The notes under the pieces are model-generated. The model was not told where the DNA came from. It searched no databases and saw only the letters and a list, made by a program, of their open reading frames with translations. A stretch of DNA of 64,000 nucleotides from Burkholderia sp. WSM2232 (lineage in GTDB: Bacteria; Pseudomonadota; Gammaproteobacteria; Burkholderiales; Burkholderiaceae): positions 310,001-374,000 of the forward strand of contig NZ_AWZV01000004.1 of assembly GCF_000472545.1 (NCBI RefSeq), in the 5' to 3' direction. The translations under genes were made by a program, and so were the position numbers. Below are positions 36,289-45,386 of the stretch, piece by piece (position 1 is the first letter of the stretch; each line of letters begins with the position of its first letter).

Positions 36289-36893
36289 TTTCGCTTCAGT
36301 CCGACAATGCTCTTAACCTGCTTGGTCAGCGATGCAACCTCCGCCTGTAACACTCGAATCTCTTCACGGTACTGCTTCGTCGCGCGGACCCTTGCTTTGC
36401 GTTCGTCGTGCAATTTGTTCTCCGCAATGTCCGCCTTCCGGCGAAAAATCACGACGTCCTGCTCCTGGCGCTGCACCACCTTCTCGAGTCGCCTCACTTC
36501 GCTTTCGAGAGCGTGGATGCGATTTGCTTTATTGACGCGCTGCAGTTGGTCAAGAGCCTTTACGTCAAGTGATTCAAGAATCTCATCGACTTGGCCTCGC
36601 CGCACGCTATGGTAGGACTTATTCAGCGTATTGCGGCTCATCGACCGAAGTTCGGGAAGCAGATTCCGCGTCGCGAGGCAGTTCTGTGTTCCGTCCCACT
36701 CAGCGAACTGCTCGAGAGTGCGAGGGTAGTAGTCGAGCACCTTCTCCTCAGACGCAGCGCGCACAAACTGACCACCGTAGTCCTGAGTAAGCCAGGGGAT
36801 GCCATGCTGTATCCAGCTCTCCAGAACAGCGAGCTTAACGTCGATTTTTCCTTCGGCCTCAACACGGAGCGGTGATACACCGGTGGAGGTCAT
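36285..36893 (-). CDS. Coiled-coil accessory protein of recombinase trio (GmtX-like candidate)
   Basis: A 202-residue protein. The first 100 residues are globular (QHGIPWLTQDYGG, YYPRTLEQFAEWDG); residues about 115-195 form a continuous coiled coil (ALESEVRRLEKVVQRQEQD and so on). It starts by ATGA overlap with the large integrase and ends by ATGA overlap with the next gene. In the gamma-mobile-trio elements described in Vibrio, two recombinases travel with a third protein, GmtX; this gene or the 135-residue neighbour holds that place. The match is inferred from operon layout, not from a search. Confidence 0.5.
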   Translation of the reverse strand: MTSTGVSPLRVEAEGKIDVKLAVLESWIQHGIPWLTQDYGGQFVRAASEEKVLDYYPRTLEQFAEWDGTQNCLATRNLLPELRSMSRNTLNKSYHSVRRGQVDEILESLDVKALDQLQRVNKANRIHALESEVRRLEKVVQRQEQDVVIFRRKADIAENKLHDERKARVRATKQYREEIRVLQAEVASLTKQVKSIVGLKRK

Positions 36894-39265
36894 GTTGCTT
36901 GCCCCTCAATGAATTCGGACCAGCTCGCGGTAAGCTTTTGGAACAGGTCGCTGACTCTCTTGGAGACCTGCCGCTCCGAATCAATCAAGGCCTCCATGAA
37001 ATTGGCGTGCTCTGCCTTATGAGCACGAACAGCGATAGGGAAGTTGAAGTCGTTGCTTTCGGCACGCGCAAGGTCCGCGTCTTCTTGCCACTGAGCGAGA
37101 TAGCCATCGGTGCAATGAAAATGGACGCAGCCTTTGCACATCGATGGCGAGGCGTTCTCGCGATGAATGTCCCCATCCTTGAAGCAGTTTGACATTTTCA
37201 ATGTATGGCGCGGAGACTTTGCCATGCAGGGTCCATGCTGATGGACAGTAGGCAGGTAGCCGCGGCGCTCAAGCATGCCGGCAACTTGCTTCACCTTGTC
37301 CTCCAGCGGGGTCGCCCGAAACTCGACGCTCGCCGATAAGCGCTTCGTGAGTTTCAGGATGAGGAAAGGGAACAGACCGGATGTATCTCTGCCAACAAAG
37401 CAGTCTTCGACGAGCTTCTCGAGGTAGGCAGTTTCGCCTTCCTTCATGGCCTTGATGACGCTTTTCGTCTCTCTTCTACGTTTTGCGATGGTATTAGAGA
37501 TACGCTTGTCAGGACGTCGGCCGGGGTTGTCTGTGTAGTAAGGTAACGTGGACCGCACGGATAGATGGCCGAGGTGACGGCTCATCGCCGGCAGCTCCGC
37601 GCAATCGTAGCGGTTGAAATACAGCGTCACAAACATGCGCCGAAGCGGTAACTGGCTGCCGTGGAAGAGCGATATATCGCAGTCGGCCAGCCTGAAGAGC
37701 TCCCGCATATGCACGCGCTGGTGGAACTGGAATGGCTTGTTCGCATTGAAACCCGCAACGGACGGACTTCGAAACGCGAAGAGCTTACTGCTCCGCCCCG
37801 CCTCCCGGGACTTTGGGACAATTGGTGGTTCAGTGCGAAGGGGACGATACTCCGTGTAGATGTCATGGAGTAAAGCAGTAGCGTCTGCAACAAGCTCATT
37901 CGCGGCGAATGTCACGTAATCCTGAATGCCTTTCTCGACGAAAAATTCGACACTCCAGTCGTTATATCCGTCCCCTGCGCTACGAAGAGCCCCAAAGTAG
38001 AGTCCCCAAGGTACCTCTGTTCCAACAATTTCGTTCGTCCTCCGGCCGTGGTTCAACCCGATAATCAAGGCCATCGCCGCCTGTGTTGTCTTGACCAGCC
38101 CTGTGAGGGAGGCGGGACCACTATCTAGGCAAATGTTTTCGTAAGGCATGTTAAACCGTGACCGTTCCGCGGCGTAGTATGCGCTAACCGCGGCTGCAGC
38201 ACGGCGGTTCCGCTGGGCCTCCGAACCGGTGGTCTCCAGGGCGCTTCTCATAGCGCACAACAACTCGACTACGAGCGGGCCCCGGTCATAAAGCCACAGC
38301 AGGCATTCATTCATCAGCTTCATGCAGGTCGAGACATCAAGGTTCTCGGTTCGGCCCGGCTCTTCTGTGGTCAGTTCGGCCAGGCGCCCTTCGACATTTG
38401 CGTAAGGCATGAATAAGATGGAATCGCCTCCGATAGGGTGAAGTGCCAAGAGATTGAAGACCATCATGGTCTCGCGAAGCTCTCCCGCAGACGGCTTGAA
38501 GAAGTCGCGCCGCTTATGGTCAACGGGGCGAGGGTCCCCATTGGCGCGCGCAATCCGGCGACGGAACCAAGGCGGAATCGCATCGTCCGGCATTGGTATA
38601 CCAGCCGCCCGCTCAATCTCGATTATGTTTACGGGGGACTTCCGGTCCTTCCGGGCTAGGCCGTGCAAGCGGGCAGCGAGACTCGGGTCTGCTTTTGCGC
38701 GATACCACAAAACGACAAGCGACCGATGATATCGGAGGATTCGGCCCCATTGCAGTTGGCTAAGGTTGACTATCAATTCGTCAATCATCGACTGTGTGAG
38801 GTCTTTCAGCTCATAGACACCTGAGCGCATCATCCATATGTATATTCTTAACATTGTCCGAAGGGCGCGAGTAACGCCAGCCCAAACATTGCCCCTGTTG
38901 TTGCGCTCAAGCACGGTGTTGATAGCTATTTTGGTGGCGTCGACCAGCGAGCGAAAATGTGTAAGTGGCATGGGCGCTTCGTAGATGCTTTGGTCGCCGG
39001 TGCAGTCAAGAACCAACGCGGTCAAGTCAATCGAGCGAGGCGATATCTTTCCGTGGACGCGAGCAGTATCGATGACAACGACGTCGTCGGCCCAGTCACT
39101 CAGGAAGCGGTGGCTTTTGCTTCCCGCGCATCTCTCCTCCAAAGAAGTTCCTCCATGCGCAGGATTGGCGACAGGCCTAGGTGAATCCTCGCGGGCATCG
39201 AAACTTGGGATTGTCTCAGCAGCACCCGCGGGGTAGTAAGAGGGTCTTCTATAGTGGCGTGCCAT
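36890..39265 (-). CDS. Large tyrosine-recombinase-type integrase (GmtZ-like candidate)
   Basis: A 791-residue protein. The catalytic region lies at about residues 390-600: first arginine in IGLNHGRRTNEIVG, second arginine in SQLPLRRMFVTLYF (the His of that box seems replaced), LGHLSVRS and the tyrosines in STLPYYTDN. A C-terminal Cys/His cluster (HGPCMAKSP, CKGCVHFHC) probably binds zinc. The long N-terminal domain has no recognisable fold. It overlaps the previous gene by 17 bases and the next by 4. Large integrases with a Cys-rich tail are typical of the gamma-mobile-trio and related elements; that label is inferred. Confidence 0.65.
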   Translation of the reverse strand: MARHYRRPSYYPAGAAETIPSFDAREDSPRPVANPAHGGTSLEERCAGSKSHRFLSDWADDVVVIDTARVHGKISPRSIDLTALVLDCTGDQSIYEAPMPLTHFRSLVDATKIAINTVLERNNRGNVWAGVTRALRTMLRIYIWMMRSGVYELKDLTQSMIDELIVNLSQLQWGRILRYHRSLVVLWYRAKADPSLAARLHGLARKDRKSPVNIIEIERAAGIPMPDDAIPPWFRRRIARANGDPRPVDHKRRDFFKPSAGELRETMMVFNLLALHPIGGDSILFMPYANVEGRLAELTTEEPGRTENLDVSTCMKLMNECLLWLYDRGPLVVELLCAMRSALETTGSEAQRNRRAAAAVSAYYAAERSRFNMPYENICLDSGPASLTGLVKTTQAAMALIIGLNHGRRTNEIVGTEVPWGLYFGALRSAGDGYNDWSVEFFVEKGIQDYVTFAANELVADATALLHDIYTEYRPLRTEPPIVPKSREAGRSSKLFAFRSPSVAGFNANKPFQFHQRVHMRELFRLADCDISLFHGSQLPLRRMFVTLYFNRYDCAELPAMSRHLGHLSVRSTLPYYTDNPGRRPDKRISNTIAKRRRETKSVIKAMKEGETAYLEKLVEDCFVGRDTSGLFPFLILKLTKRLSASVEFRATPLEDKVKQVAGMLERRGYLPTVHQHGPCMAKSPRHTLKMSNCFKDGDIHRENASPSMCKGCVHFHCTDGYLAQWQEDADLARAESNDFNFPIAVRAHKAEHANFMEALIDSERQVSKRVSDLFQKLTASWSEFIEGQAT

Positions 39266-41315
39266 GGATGGTTGCCTCGAATCTGGTCAGTACAGCTTTG
39301 TGCCGACTGGCTTCAATAACCCGTCGCATTGCGATGGTGGCTACTATGCGAGGTAGGTGGCGATAGATGAATCGCTCCGAATTTGCATTGAGCAAAATGT
39401 GAAAGTTTTTTTTGTAATATTGATATTGCAGCGCGCAGTGTCTTATTTCCGTTTCGCCTATTGTCAGTTGTAACTGTCCGCCTGAGTCAATCCAGTCGTC
39501 GATGCGTGACCGCGTTTCCTCTGCTTGCATTGGACTTGCAGGAAACAAGATTTTTGTGTCTATCAGTCTTTTGTCAATTTTCTTTTTCTCTATGATTTCT
39601 TCACGGCCGCAGTCGAATAAAATCGTTGCAGCAAGCTTTTTCATGTACCGCAAAATATTCGCCTCGTGAAGACTTCTTGTTATGGTCGAATGTATGTAAA
39701 TTGACGTCGTGACAAGGTCTTTCTGATTCAGGAAAGCGTTGACGGTGTAGATGCTGCCATCTGGGGACAGGTAATCCACGTGCGCGGCGAGGTCTCGAAG
39801 CTTTATGAAACAAAAGCGAGGGAGCTGATGAAAATCACAGAATTCGTGAAGTGCCGAATGGAGATTAGGTATCTGGAAAATCAGGTCTTCGCGCTTAAGT
39901 GTTAGGTTCAATGTTGCGAACATCGAAGCTTCGTCTTTCCCCATGAATAGTCGAACACGGCGTTGATGGGCCAGAAGAAGTTGGACAGCACGGATGGTCA
40001 GAGGATTGTTTATGTCGCGGTCGGTGGCATCTACCTCATTAGCCGAGTCGGCGTCTGTGTTTGTAACGGTTAAGCTGTATTGGCGTTTCTCCGTCCGACC
40101 TTTGATGCCAATCAGCAGAATACCAGTTTCAGTAGCAACGACGTCCTCGGGCCTCATCGAAAGGATGGTTTCGGAATTCCACCCAGTGTCAACTGCGATA
40201 AGTAATATGCATGCGACGACGGCTAAGCGGGGAAGATAGTAATCCGAAAGTGCTGCTCCAAACATGACTCGGTTCGTTTGCACATGTGATAGCGGATACA
40301 GTGCACTCAGTCTGGTTAGGTATAGCGTTTTTTTCGGAGGCCGGATGTAGAGTTGGTCTCGTTCAATCATATAGAGTGCGACTCGAAATCTTTGCTCTTC
40401 GGGTAACTGCCGAAAAAGCCTCACACTCAGATTTCCGCCATTCTCAAGTGTGCGAGCAACTCGAGCTGGTAATTTGCTGGTTCCCTCGCATTTCGTTGCA
40501 AGCAACGTATTGACAAGCGCTTCGTGCGCATCTAGTGTCTCTGTGCATTTCTGGCAAATATAATCTCGTATACCCTCAACGTTGTCTTTAGCTTTGATTC
40601 TTAGATTCTCGAGGTCATCAAACTCAACGATTGCAGATACCGGTTTACGCAATGCTGGGTTGGGGTGGTCCGGGATACAGAAGCCAGTCCAGTCCTTCTC
40701 TTTTCTTTCTCCTGGCGTATCAAATCGAGAGCAAAAGCCCACGTCCTCAATTGCCGTGCCGTCCGCAAGCTTATGTTGACAATACTCGAATATCTTTCGC
40801 GCCTGAAAAGCCTGCATGTAATGTGACGAGCCGCCCCACTGCGATACTTGCTCTTCAACGAAGCAATACATCAGGTGAATCTCTGGCGTGGTCAGTAGGT
40901 GCGCTGGCTTCCCAAGAATTTGCCTGAAGGTAAGGTGTGGCCCCGAACCGCGCAATACCCGCACGAACGCAGCGACATTGCTCGCGCCGATTGGACAGTC
41001 CATTCCCTGAATTACGCTGTCTAGGAGTCCGCCTCTTGCGATGCCAAGTCTGTCGAACTCGATTGCAAACTGCACCCACCTTTCGCGACCGTGCAATCGC
41101 TTCCGCGCGTGTATCACGGCGCCATCCGGAGTCTGGGTGTGACACGAGGGGAAGACTATTGACGTCTGCATGGCGACTCCGCGTCCGGTCAGGCCCTCCG
41201 CAAACATCGCGGCCCGTTCGACACTTTTTCCTGAGCAGGGACAACGGCTCAGAAACTGAAGCATCTCAGCAACTGGCCGCCCGGCATGGGGTCCGCCGCT
41301 AATTCGCCGAGACAT
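39249..41315 (-). CDS. Large recombinase-like protein with degenerate active site (GmtY-like candidate)
   Basis: A 688-residue protein, first gene of the six-gene mobility operon at the right island end. ATG 41315 is chosen; the in-frame TTG 41345 falls inside the terminal repeat. The tyrosine-recombinase fold is recognisable (DTGWNSETILSMRPEDV, FIKLRDLAAH, TSIYIHSTI), but the first catalytic Arg is Asn, and LGH is replaced by a LNQ-type sequence, while the second Arg and a Tyr remain. It may bind sites without full catalytic power. The base composition (AT-rich patches near 39400-39600) is less GC-rich than neighbours. Position next to the island end supports a role in integration. Confidence 0.6.
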   Translation of the reverse strand: MSRRISGGPHAGRPVAEMLQFLSRCPCSGKSVERAAMFAEGLTGRGVAMQTSIVFPSCHTQTPDGAVIHARKRLHGRERWVQFAIEFDRLGIARGGLLDSVIQGMDCPIGASNVAAFVRVLRGSGPHLTFRQILGKPAHLLTTPEIHLMYCFVEEQVSQWGGSSHYMQAFQARKIFEYCQHKLADGTAIEDVGFCSRFDTPGERKEKDWTGFCIPDHPNPALRKPVSAIVEFDDLENLRIKAKDNVEGIRDYICQKCTETLDAHEALVNTLLATKCEGTSKLPARVARTLENGGNLSVRLFRQLPEEQRFRVALYMIERDQLYIRPPKKTLYLTRLSALYPLSHVQTNRVMFGAALSDYYLPRLAVVACILLIAVDTGWNSETILSMRPEDVVATETGILLIGIKGRTEKRQYSLTVTNTDADSANEVDATDRDINNPLTIRAVQLLLAHQRRVRLFMGKDEASMFATLNLTLKREDLIFQIPNLHSALHEFCDFHQLPRFCFIKLRDLAAHVDYLSPDGSIYTVNAFLNQKDLVTTSIYIHSTITRSLHEANILRYMKKLAATILFDCGREEIIEKKKIDKRLIDTKILFPASPMQAEETRSRIDDWIDSGGQLQLTIGETEIRHCALQYQYYKKNFHILLNANSERFIYRHLPRIVATIAMRRVIEASRHKAVLTRFEATIHGTPL

Positions 41316-41336
41316 GCACAAGTCGATGGTTTCAGT

Positions 41337-41354
41337 ATACGACAATAAATTGTC
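41337..41354. repeat. Island-end repeat, inner copy
   Basis: ATACGACAATAAATTGTC. It contains GACAAT-AA-ATTGTC, a near-perfect inverted repeat, and lies 22 bp upstream of the first mobility gene. A second copy is at 41404-41420. The likely role is as recombinase binding site and possibly operator. Confidence 0.6.
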
Positions 41355-41369
41355 TTTATTTACAAGGGT

Positions 41370-41729
41370 TTACGCGAGCTCGGTCGGTCGGTCACGGCAA
41401 GTGATACGACATAAATTGTTATACTCGCCGTATGAATGGCCCTTCAGGTAAACCGGCGCGGCCGCGGCGAGCTTGCCCGTGAGCGGATCGGTCAGCGTGA
41501 CGAATTGCGGTGCCCAACCCGTGTCCGCCACCGCGCAACGCGTGACATGCAGCGCGTTCAGAAACTCGTGACGCAAAAACGGCGTGGGTTGCGGCTGCCG
41601 CGCGAGGAGGGCGTTCCATTCGGCGGCGTCAACCTCGGAGGGCGACGCCAGAATGCCCGTGCGATAATCAAAGCGTTCCTGATTCAATCTGTGTGACTGT
41701 CCCAATGAGCGACACGGTCCGTCGAGCAC
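41370..41729 (-). pseudogene. 5' fragment of core GNAT/COG3146 gene, cut by the island
   Basis: The host part (41421 to about 41729) encodes EWNALLARQPQPTPFLRHEF and ends at YLKGHSYGEY, matching residues of the intact homologue at 31266 up to the same GEY. The next codons come from the island and reach a stop at 41370. About three quarters of the protein is missing; the 3' part should be beyond the left island end. The start is uncertain (GTG 41729 or TTG nearer the conserved part). In Burkholderiales this gene is commonly beside nadE, which supports the view that the host copy was hit. Confidence 0.8.
41404..41420. repeat. Island-end repeat, outer copy at junction (candidate att site)
   Basis: ATACGACATAAATTGTT, the same as the inner copy except for a one-base gap and the last base, in the same orientation 67 bp away. 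It abuts the point where the interrupted GNAT frame begins (41421). ATACGACA and TGTTAT flank a short AT-rich core, as in tyrosine-recombinase sites. A CGGT tandem (41381-41392) lies between the copies. Confidence 0.6.
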
Positions 41730-41838
41730 GTACTGCGTCGTTCGTTTATCCGATTGTCGTTTGCCCGTTCATCCGTTCCGTCGAGCCAATAACAAGCCGC
41801 GTGACTCGCAAGCTCTTGGCTTGCCCGTCGATCCTGCC

Positions 41839-43602
41839 ATGAAGACACGAATCGCTCTTGCCCAAATCAATGTCACCGTCGGCGACTTCGCCGGCAATGT
41901 CGCGAAGATCGTTGCCGCCGCACGTGACGCTTACAACGCCGGCGCGAAATTGCTGGTCGCGCCCGAACTCGCGCTGTCCGGCTACCCGCCCGAAGATCTA
42001 CTGTTGCGCCCCGCCTTCTATACCGCGAGCGCCGCGGCGCTCAGAGACCTCGCCGCTCAGCTCGAGCCGTTTGGCGGGCTGCATGTGATTGTCGGTCATC
42101 CGCTGCGTGATCGCGCGGACGGGGCTGCGAACGGCGCGGCGAACGGCGCGAACCAGGGTCATGGTAATGCAAACGCGCCAATCGAGCGCGGCGTGCCGCC
42201 GGTCGACACGTTCAACGCGGCGTCGTTGCTGGTCGATGGCAGGATCGTGGGCACCTATCGCAAGCAGGATCTGCCCAACACTGAAGTGTTCGACGAGAAG
42301 CGCTATTTCGCGTCCGACCCGCAGCCGTTCGTGTTCGAGCTCGACGGCGTGAAGTACGGGGTGGTGATCTGCGAGGACGCGTGGCATGCGTCGGCCGCGC
42401 AAATGGCGAAGGCCGCGGGCGCCCAGGTGCTGCTGATTCCGAACGGCTCGCCGTTTCACCTGAACAAGGAAGCGGTGCGCTTCGACATTCTGCGCGCGCG
42501 GATTCGCGAGACGGGATTGCCGATGGTCTACGTGAACATGGTCGGCGCGCAGGACGAACTGGTGTTCGACGGCGGCTCGTTCGTGCTCGGCGCTCACGGC
42601 GAACTGGTCGCGAAAATGCCGCAGTTCGAGGAGACGACCGCGTTCGTCGAATTCGAAAACGGCGCGCCGGTGCGCAGCCACACAAGCGCGGCGAACGGCA
42701 GCAGCGGCATGAGCCACGCAATCGCGCCCGAGCTCACGCTCGAGGCGCAGGTGTACGCCGCGCTCGTCATTGGCGTGCGCGACTACGTGAACAAGAACGG
42801 TTTTCCGGGCGCACTGATCGGCTTGTCCGGCGGCGTCGATTCCGCGCTGGTGCTGGCGGTCGCATGCGACGCGCTCGGCGCAGAGCGCGTGCGCGCCGTG
42901 ATGATGCCCTCGCGCTACACGGCGGACATCTCCACCACGGACGCCGCCGACATGGCCCGTCGCGTCGGCGTGCGTTACGACGAAATCGCGATTGCGCCGA
43001 TGTTCGACGCGTTTCGCAACTCGCTCGCGCAAGAGTTCGCAGGACGGCCTGAAGACGCCACCGAGGAAAACATTCAGGCCCGCATTCGCGGCACGTTGCT
43101 GATGGCGCTGTCGAACAAATTCGGCTCGATCGTGCTGACAACCGGCAACAAGAGCGAGATGGCGGTGGGCTACTGCACGCTGTACGGCGACATGGCCGGC
43201 GGCTTCGCGGTGATCAAGGACATCGCCAAGACGCTCGTGTACCGTCTTTGCCATTACCGCAATCAGGCGAGCACCTTCGACAGGCAGAATGTGATTCCCG
43301 AGCGCATCCTGACGCGCGCACCTTCCGCGGAATTGCGCGAGAACCAGACCGATCAGGACAGCTTGCCGCCGTATGACGTGCTCGACGCGATCATGCGCAT
43401 GTATATGGAGGAGGACCGCTCGCTCGCCGAAATCATCGCCGCGGGTTACGCGGCCGAAGACGTGAAGCGCGTCACGCGGCTCATCAAGATCAATGAGTAC
43501 AAGCGCCGCCAGGCGCCCATCGGCATTCGCGTCACGCATCGCGCGTTCGGGCGCGACTGGCGTTATCCGATCACCTCGCGCTATACAGAACCGGTGGAAT
43601 GA
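41839..43602 (+). CDS. nadE: Glutamine-dependent NAD+ synthetase
   Basis: A 587-residue two-domain enzyme making NAD+ from nicotinic acid adenine dinucleotide, ATP and glutamine. Residues 1-270 are the carbon-nitrogen hydrolase (glutaminase) domain, with the Glu in VAPELALSGYPPEDLL and the Cys in YGVVICEDAWH. The synthetase domain has the P-loop LIGLSGGVDSALVL near 335 and VLTTGNKSEMAVGYCTLYGD near 440. A low-complexity Ala/Asn stretch (ANGAANGANQG, about 120-130) is an insertion. ATG 41839 is the family start. It is divergent from the broken GNAT gene and followed by glnB. Confidence 0.96.
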   Translation: MKTRIALAQINVTVGDFAGNVAKIVAAARDAYNAGAKLLVAPELALSGYPPEDLLLRPAFYTASAAALRDLAAQLEPFGGLHVIVGHPLRDRADGAANGAANGANQGHGNANAPIERGVPPVDTFNAASLLVDGRIVGTYRKQDLPNTEVFDEKRYFASDPQPFVFELDGVKYGVVICEDAWHASAAQMAKAAGAQVLLIPNGSPFHLNKEAVRFDILRARIRETGLPMVYVNMVGAQDELVFDGGSFVLGAHGELVAKMPQFEETTAFVEFENGAPVRSHTSAANGSSGMSHAIAPELTLEAQVYAALVIGVRDYVNKNGFPGALIGLSGGVDSALVLAVACDALGAERVRAVMMPSRYTADISTTDAADMARRVGVRYDEIAIAPMFDAFRNSLAQEFAGRPEDATEENIQARIRGTLLMALSNKFGSIVLTTGNKSEMAVGYCTLYGDMAGGFAVIKDIAKTLVYRLCHYRNQASTFDRQNVIPERILTRAPSAELRENQTDQDSLPPYDVLDAIMRMYMEEDRSLAEIIAAGYAAEDVKRVTRLIKINEYKRRQAPIGIRVTHRAFGRDWRYPITSRYTEPVE

Positions 43603-43663
43603 ACGGGCGTGATGCGCTCCCCGAAGCGCGCCGGACTGCCGCAAGGCAACCGGCGCGGCGTAG

Positions 43664-44056
<393 letters not shown>

Positions 44057-44141
44057 GCCGCTCGCGCACCGAAGCGGTGCGCCGCGCGTGACTCGAACGC
44101 CATGCGCTTCCCCGCGAATTAACAAAAGCTCGCGCACCAAT

Positions 44142-44177
44142 AAAAAACGGTGCGATACCCTTTCGGACATCGCACCG
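44142..44177 (-). terminator. Terminator for the porin transcript
   Basis: CGGTGCGAT (44148-44156) pairs with ATCGCACCG (44169-44177). On the minus strand the stem is followed by T6 (A6 at 44142-44147), a typical intrinsic terminator downstream of the porin gene. Confidence 0.8.
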
Positions 44178-44229
44178 ATACGCGCCTCTCGCAGCAGCGT
44201 GAAAAAGATTCTCTTGAAGAAATTCTAGA

Positions 44230-44252
44230 CCCCGAAGGCTTTGCCTTCGGGG
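44230..44252. terminator. Hairpin just after the porin stop
   Basis: CCCCGAAGGC and GCCTTCGGGG form a 10-bp perfect stem with a 3-base loop, 12 bp after the porin stop codon. No T tract follows on either strand, so it is more likely an mRNA-stabilising stem than a terminator. Confidence 0.6.
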
Positions 44253-44264
44253 AACACTGTCCGG

Positions 44265-45386
44265 TTAGAACGAGTGTTGGATACCTGCGTACACGCCGGT
44301 CTGGCTGTGACCCGGCAGCGGGTTCTCGTTGTACGTGGTCGTGCCGCCCGACGTGATGTTGCCGCCAGGGCCTGCACTGTTCGCGTCCAGACCGAAGTTG
44401 GCCGACTTGCTGTTACGCACGGTCGCAATCTGGATGTCCAGCAGCGTGCGCTTGGACAGGTTGTACGAGCCGCCGATCGTGTAGATCGTCGCGTTGCCGC
44501 CGCCCTTGTTCGCGTTCACGTGATAGACCGCTGCGATCAGCGCTGCAGCCGGCGTGGCTTGCCACGTCACGCCACCCCATTCGTGGTCGAGCGAGGTCGG
44601 AGCGGTGCCGGCGGCCGAAGCAGCCGACGAAGTACGCACTGCCTGGTACGCGCCCTGGATCTTGAACTGACCGAGGAACACGTTGAACGCAGCCGTGTAT
44701 TCACGCGATGCGCTGAACGGGTCGGTGAAGTTGCCGTTTGCGCTGTTGCGGATTTCGTCGTACATGCCGCGCAGCTGGAACAGCGACGAGGTGTACGTCA
44801 CTTGCAGACCGGCTTCACGGCCTTGCGGCGTCGTGCCGTTACCGTTCCAGTTCGTCGCGTTCGACAGCGCGTACTGGCCGTACACGTCAAAGCCGTAGAA
44901 CTTCGGCGACTGGTAAGCGATGTTGTTGCTCGATTGCGGCCAGTTGCGGCCACGCACCAGCGATGCCGACGACCAGTTCGATTGACCGAACGGATCGAAG
45001 TCCCACACGCCGTTGGAGATGAAGAGCATACGGCCCATGGTCAGCGTACCGTATGCGCTGTTCGACAGACCGACCGTTGCCCAGCGATTGAAGAGACCGC
45101 CGCCGCCAGGACCCTGGCCGTTCATCGTGTTGAAAGAGCCTTCCAACTGGAACAGGACCTTGTTGCCGCCACCGATGTCCTCGACGCCCTTCATACCCCA
45201 CAGGCTCGTGCCCCAGTCACCGCTTTCCGCGCGCCAGCGCGAGGTTGAACCGGTATAGTTGGCATTCGGCAGCCCGCTGATGTATTCAAGACCTGCATCC
45301 AGGCGGCCATACAGTGTCACGCTGCTTTGAGCATGCGCAACGACCCCGGCCGACATCAGCGCAGCGGCGAGCAAAGCTTTCTTCAT
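44265..45386 (-). CDS. Gram-negative porin (OmpC/Omp38-like trimeric porin)
   Basis: A 373-residue outer-membrane porin; ATG 45386 is used because a GGAGGAG ribosome-binding site lies just before it, rather than the in-frame ATG at 45398. Signal peptide MKKALLAAALMSAGVVAHAQ, then SSVTLYGRLDAGLEYI, the standard N-terminal strand of betaproteobacterial porins; the protein ends in QHSF, with the terminal Phe needed by the BAM machinery. Passive uptake of small solutes. Burkholderiales carry many such paralogues, so a specific name is not justified. Confidence 0.93.
   Translation of the reverse strand: MKKALLAAALMSAGVVAHAQSSVTLYGRLDAGLEYISGLPNANYTGSTSRWRAESGDWGTSLWGMKGVEDIGGGNKVLFQLEGSFNTMNGQGPGGGGLFNRWATVGLSNSAYGTLTMGRMLFISNGVWDFDPFGQSNWSSASLVRGRNWPQSSNNIAYQSPKFYGFDVYGQYALSNATNWNGNGTTPQGREAGLQVTYTSSLFQLRGMYDEIRNSANGNFTDPFSASREYTAAFNVFLGQFKIQGAYQAVRTSSAASAAGTAPTSLDHEWGGVTWQATPAAALIAAVYHVNANKGGGNATIYTIGGSYNLSKRTLLDIQIATVRNSKSANFGLDANSAGPGGNITSGGTTTYNENPLPGHSQTGVYAGIQHSF

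Larger units (their letters stand above)
1..41420. mobile_element. Defence-rich genomic island (right part; left end outside window)
   Basis: The whole stretch carries accessory genes: several defence systems, integrase remnants and a recombinase operon at the right end. It stops abruptly inside the 5' part of a GNAT-family gene at about 41421, directly beside the core gene nadE. Base composition and codon use are visibly less GC-rich than the core genes from 41.8 kb on, most clearly in the Druantia and ATPase/HNH genes. The right boundary is taken where the GNAT frame stops matching its intact homologue at 31266-32414. The left boundary is not in the window, so total size is unknown. The class of element (gamma-mobile-trio-like) is inferred from the recombinase operon. 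Confidence 0.85.

Noticed and set aside
41381..41392. CGGT tandem near the island end as a separate repeat element
   Set aside because: Only three short units; more likely chance or part of the end structure.
41998..43644. 548-codon open frame antisense to nadE
   Set aside because: Typical GC-rich shadow frame: Arg/His/Ala-rich, no domain, fully overlaps a certain gene.
44241..45248. 335-codon open frame antisense to the porin
   Set aside because: Shadow of a certain porin gene.
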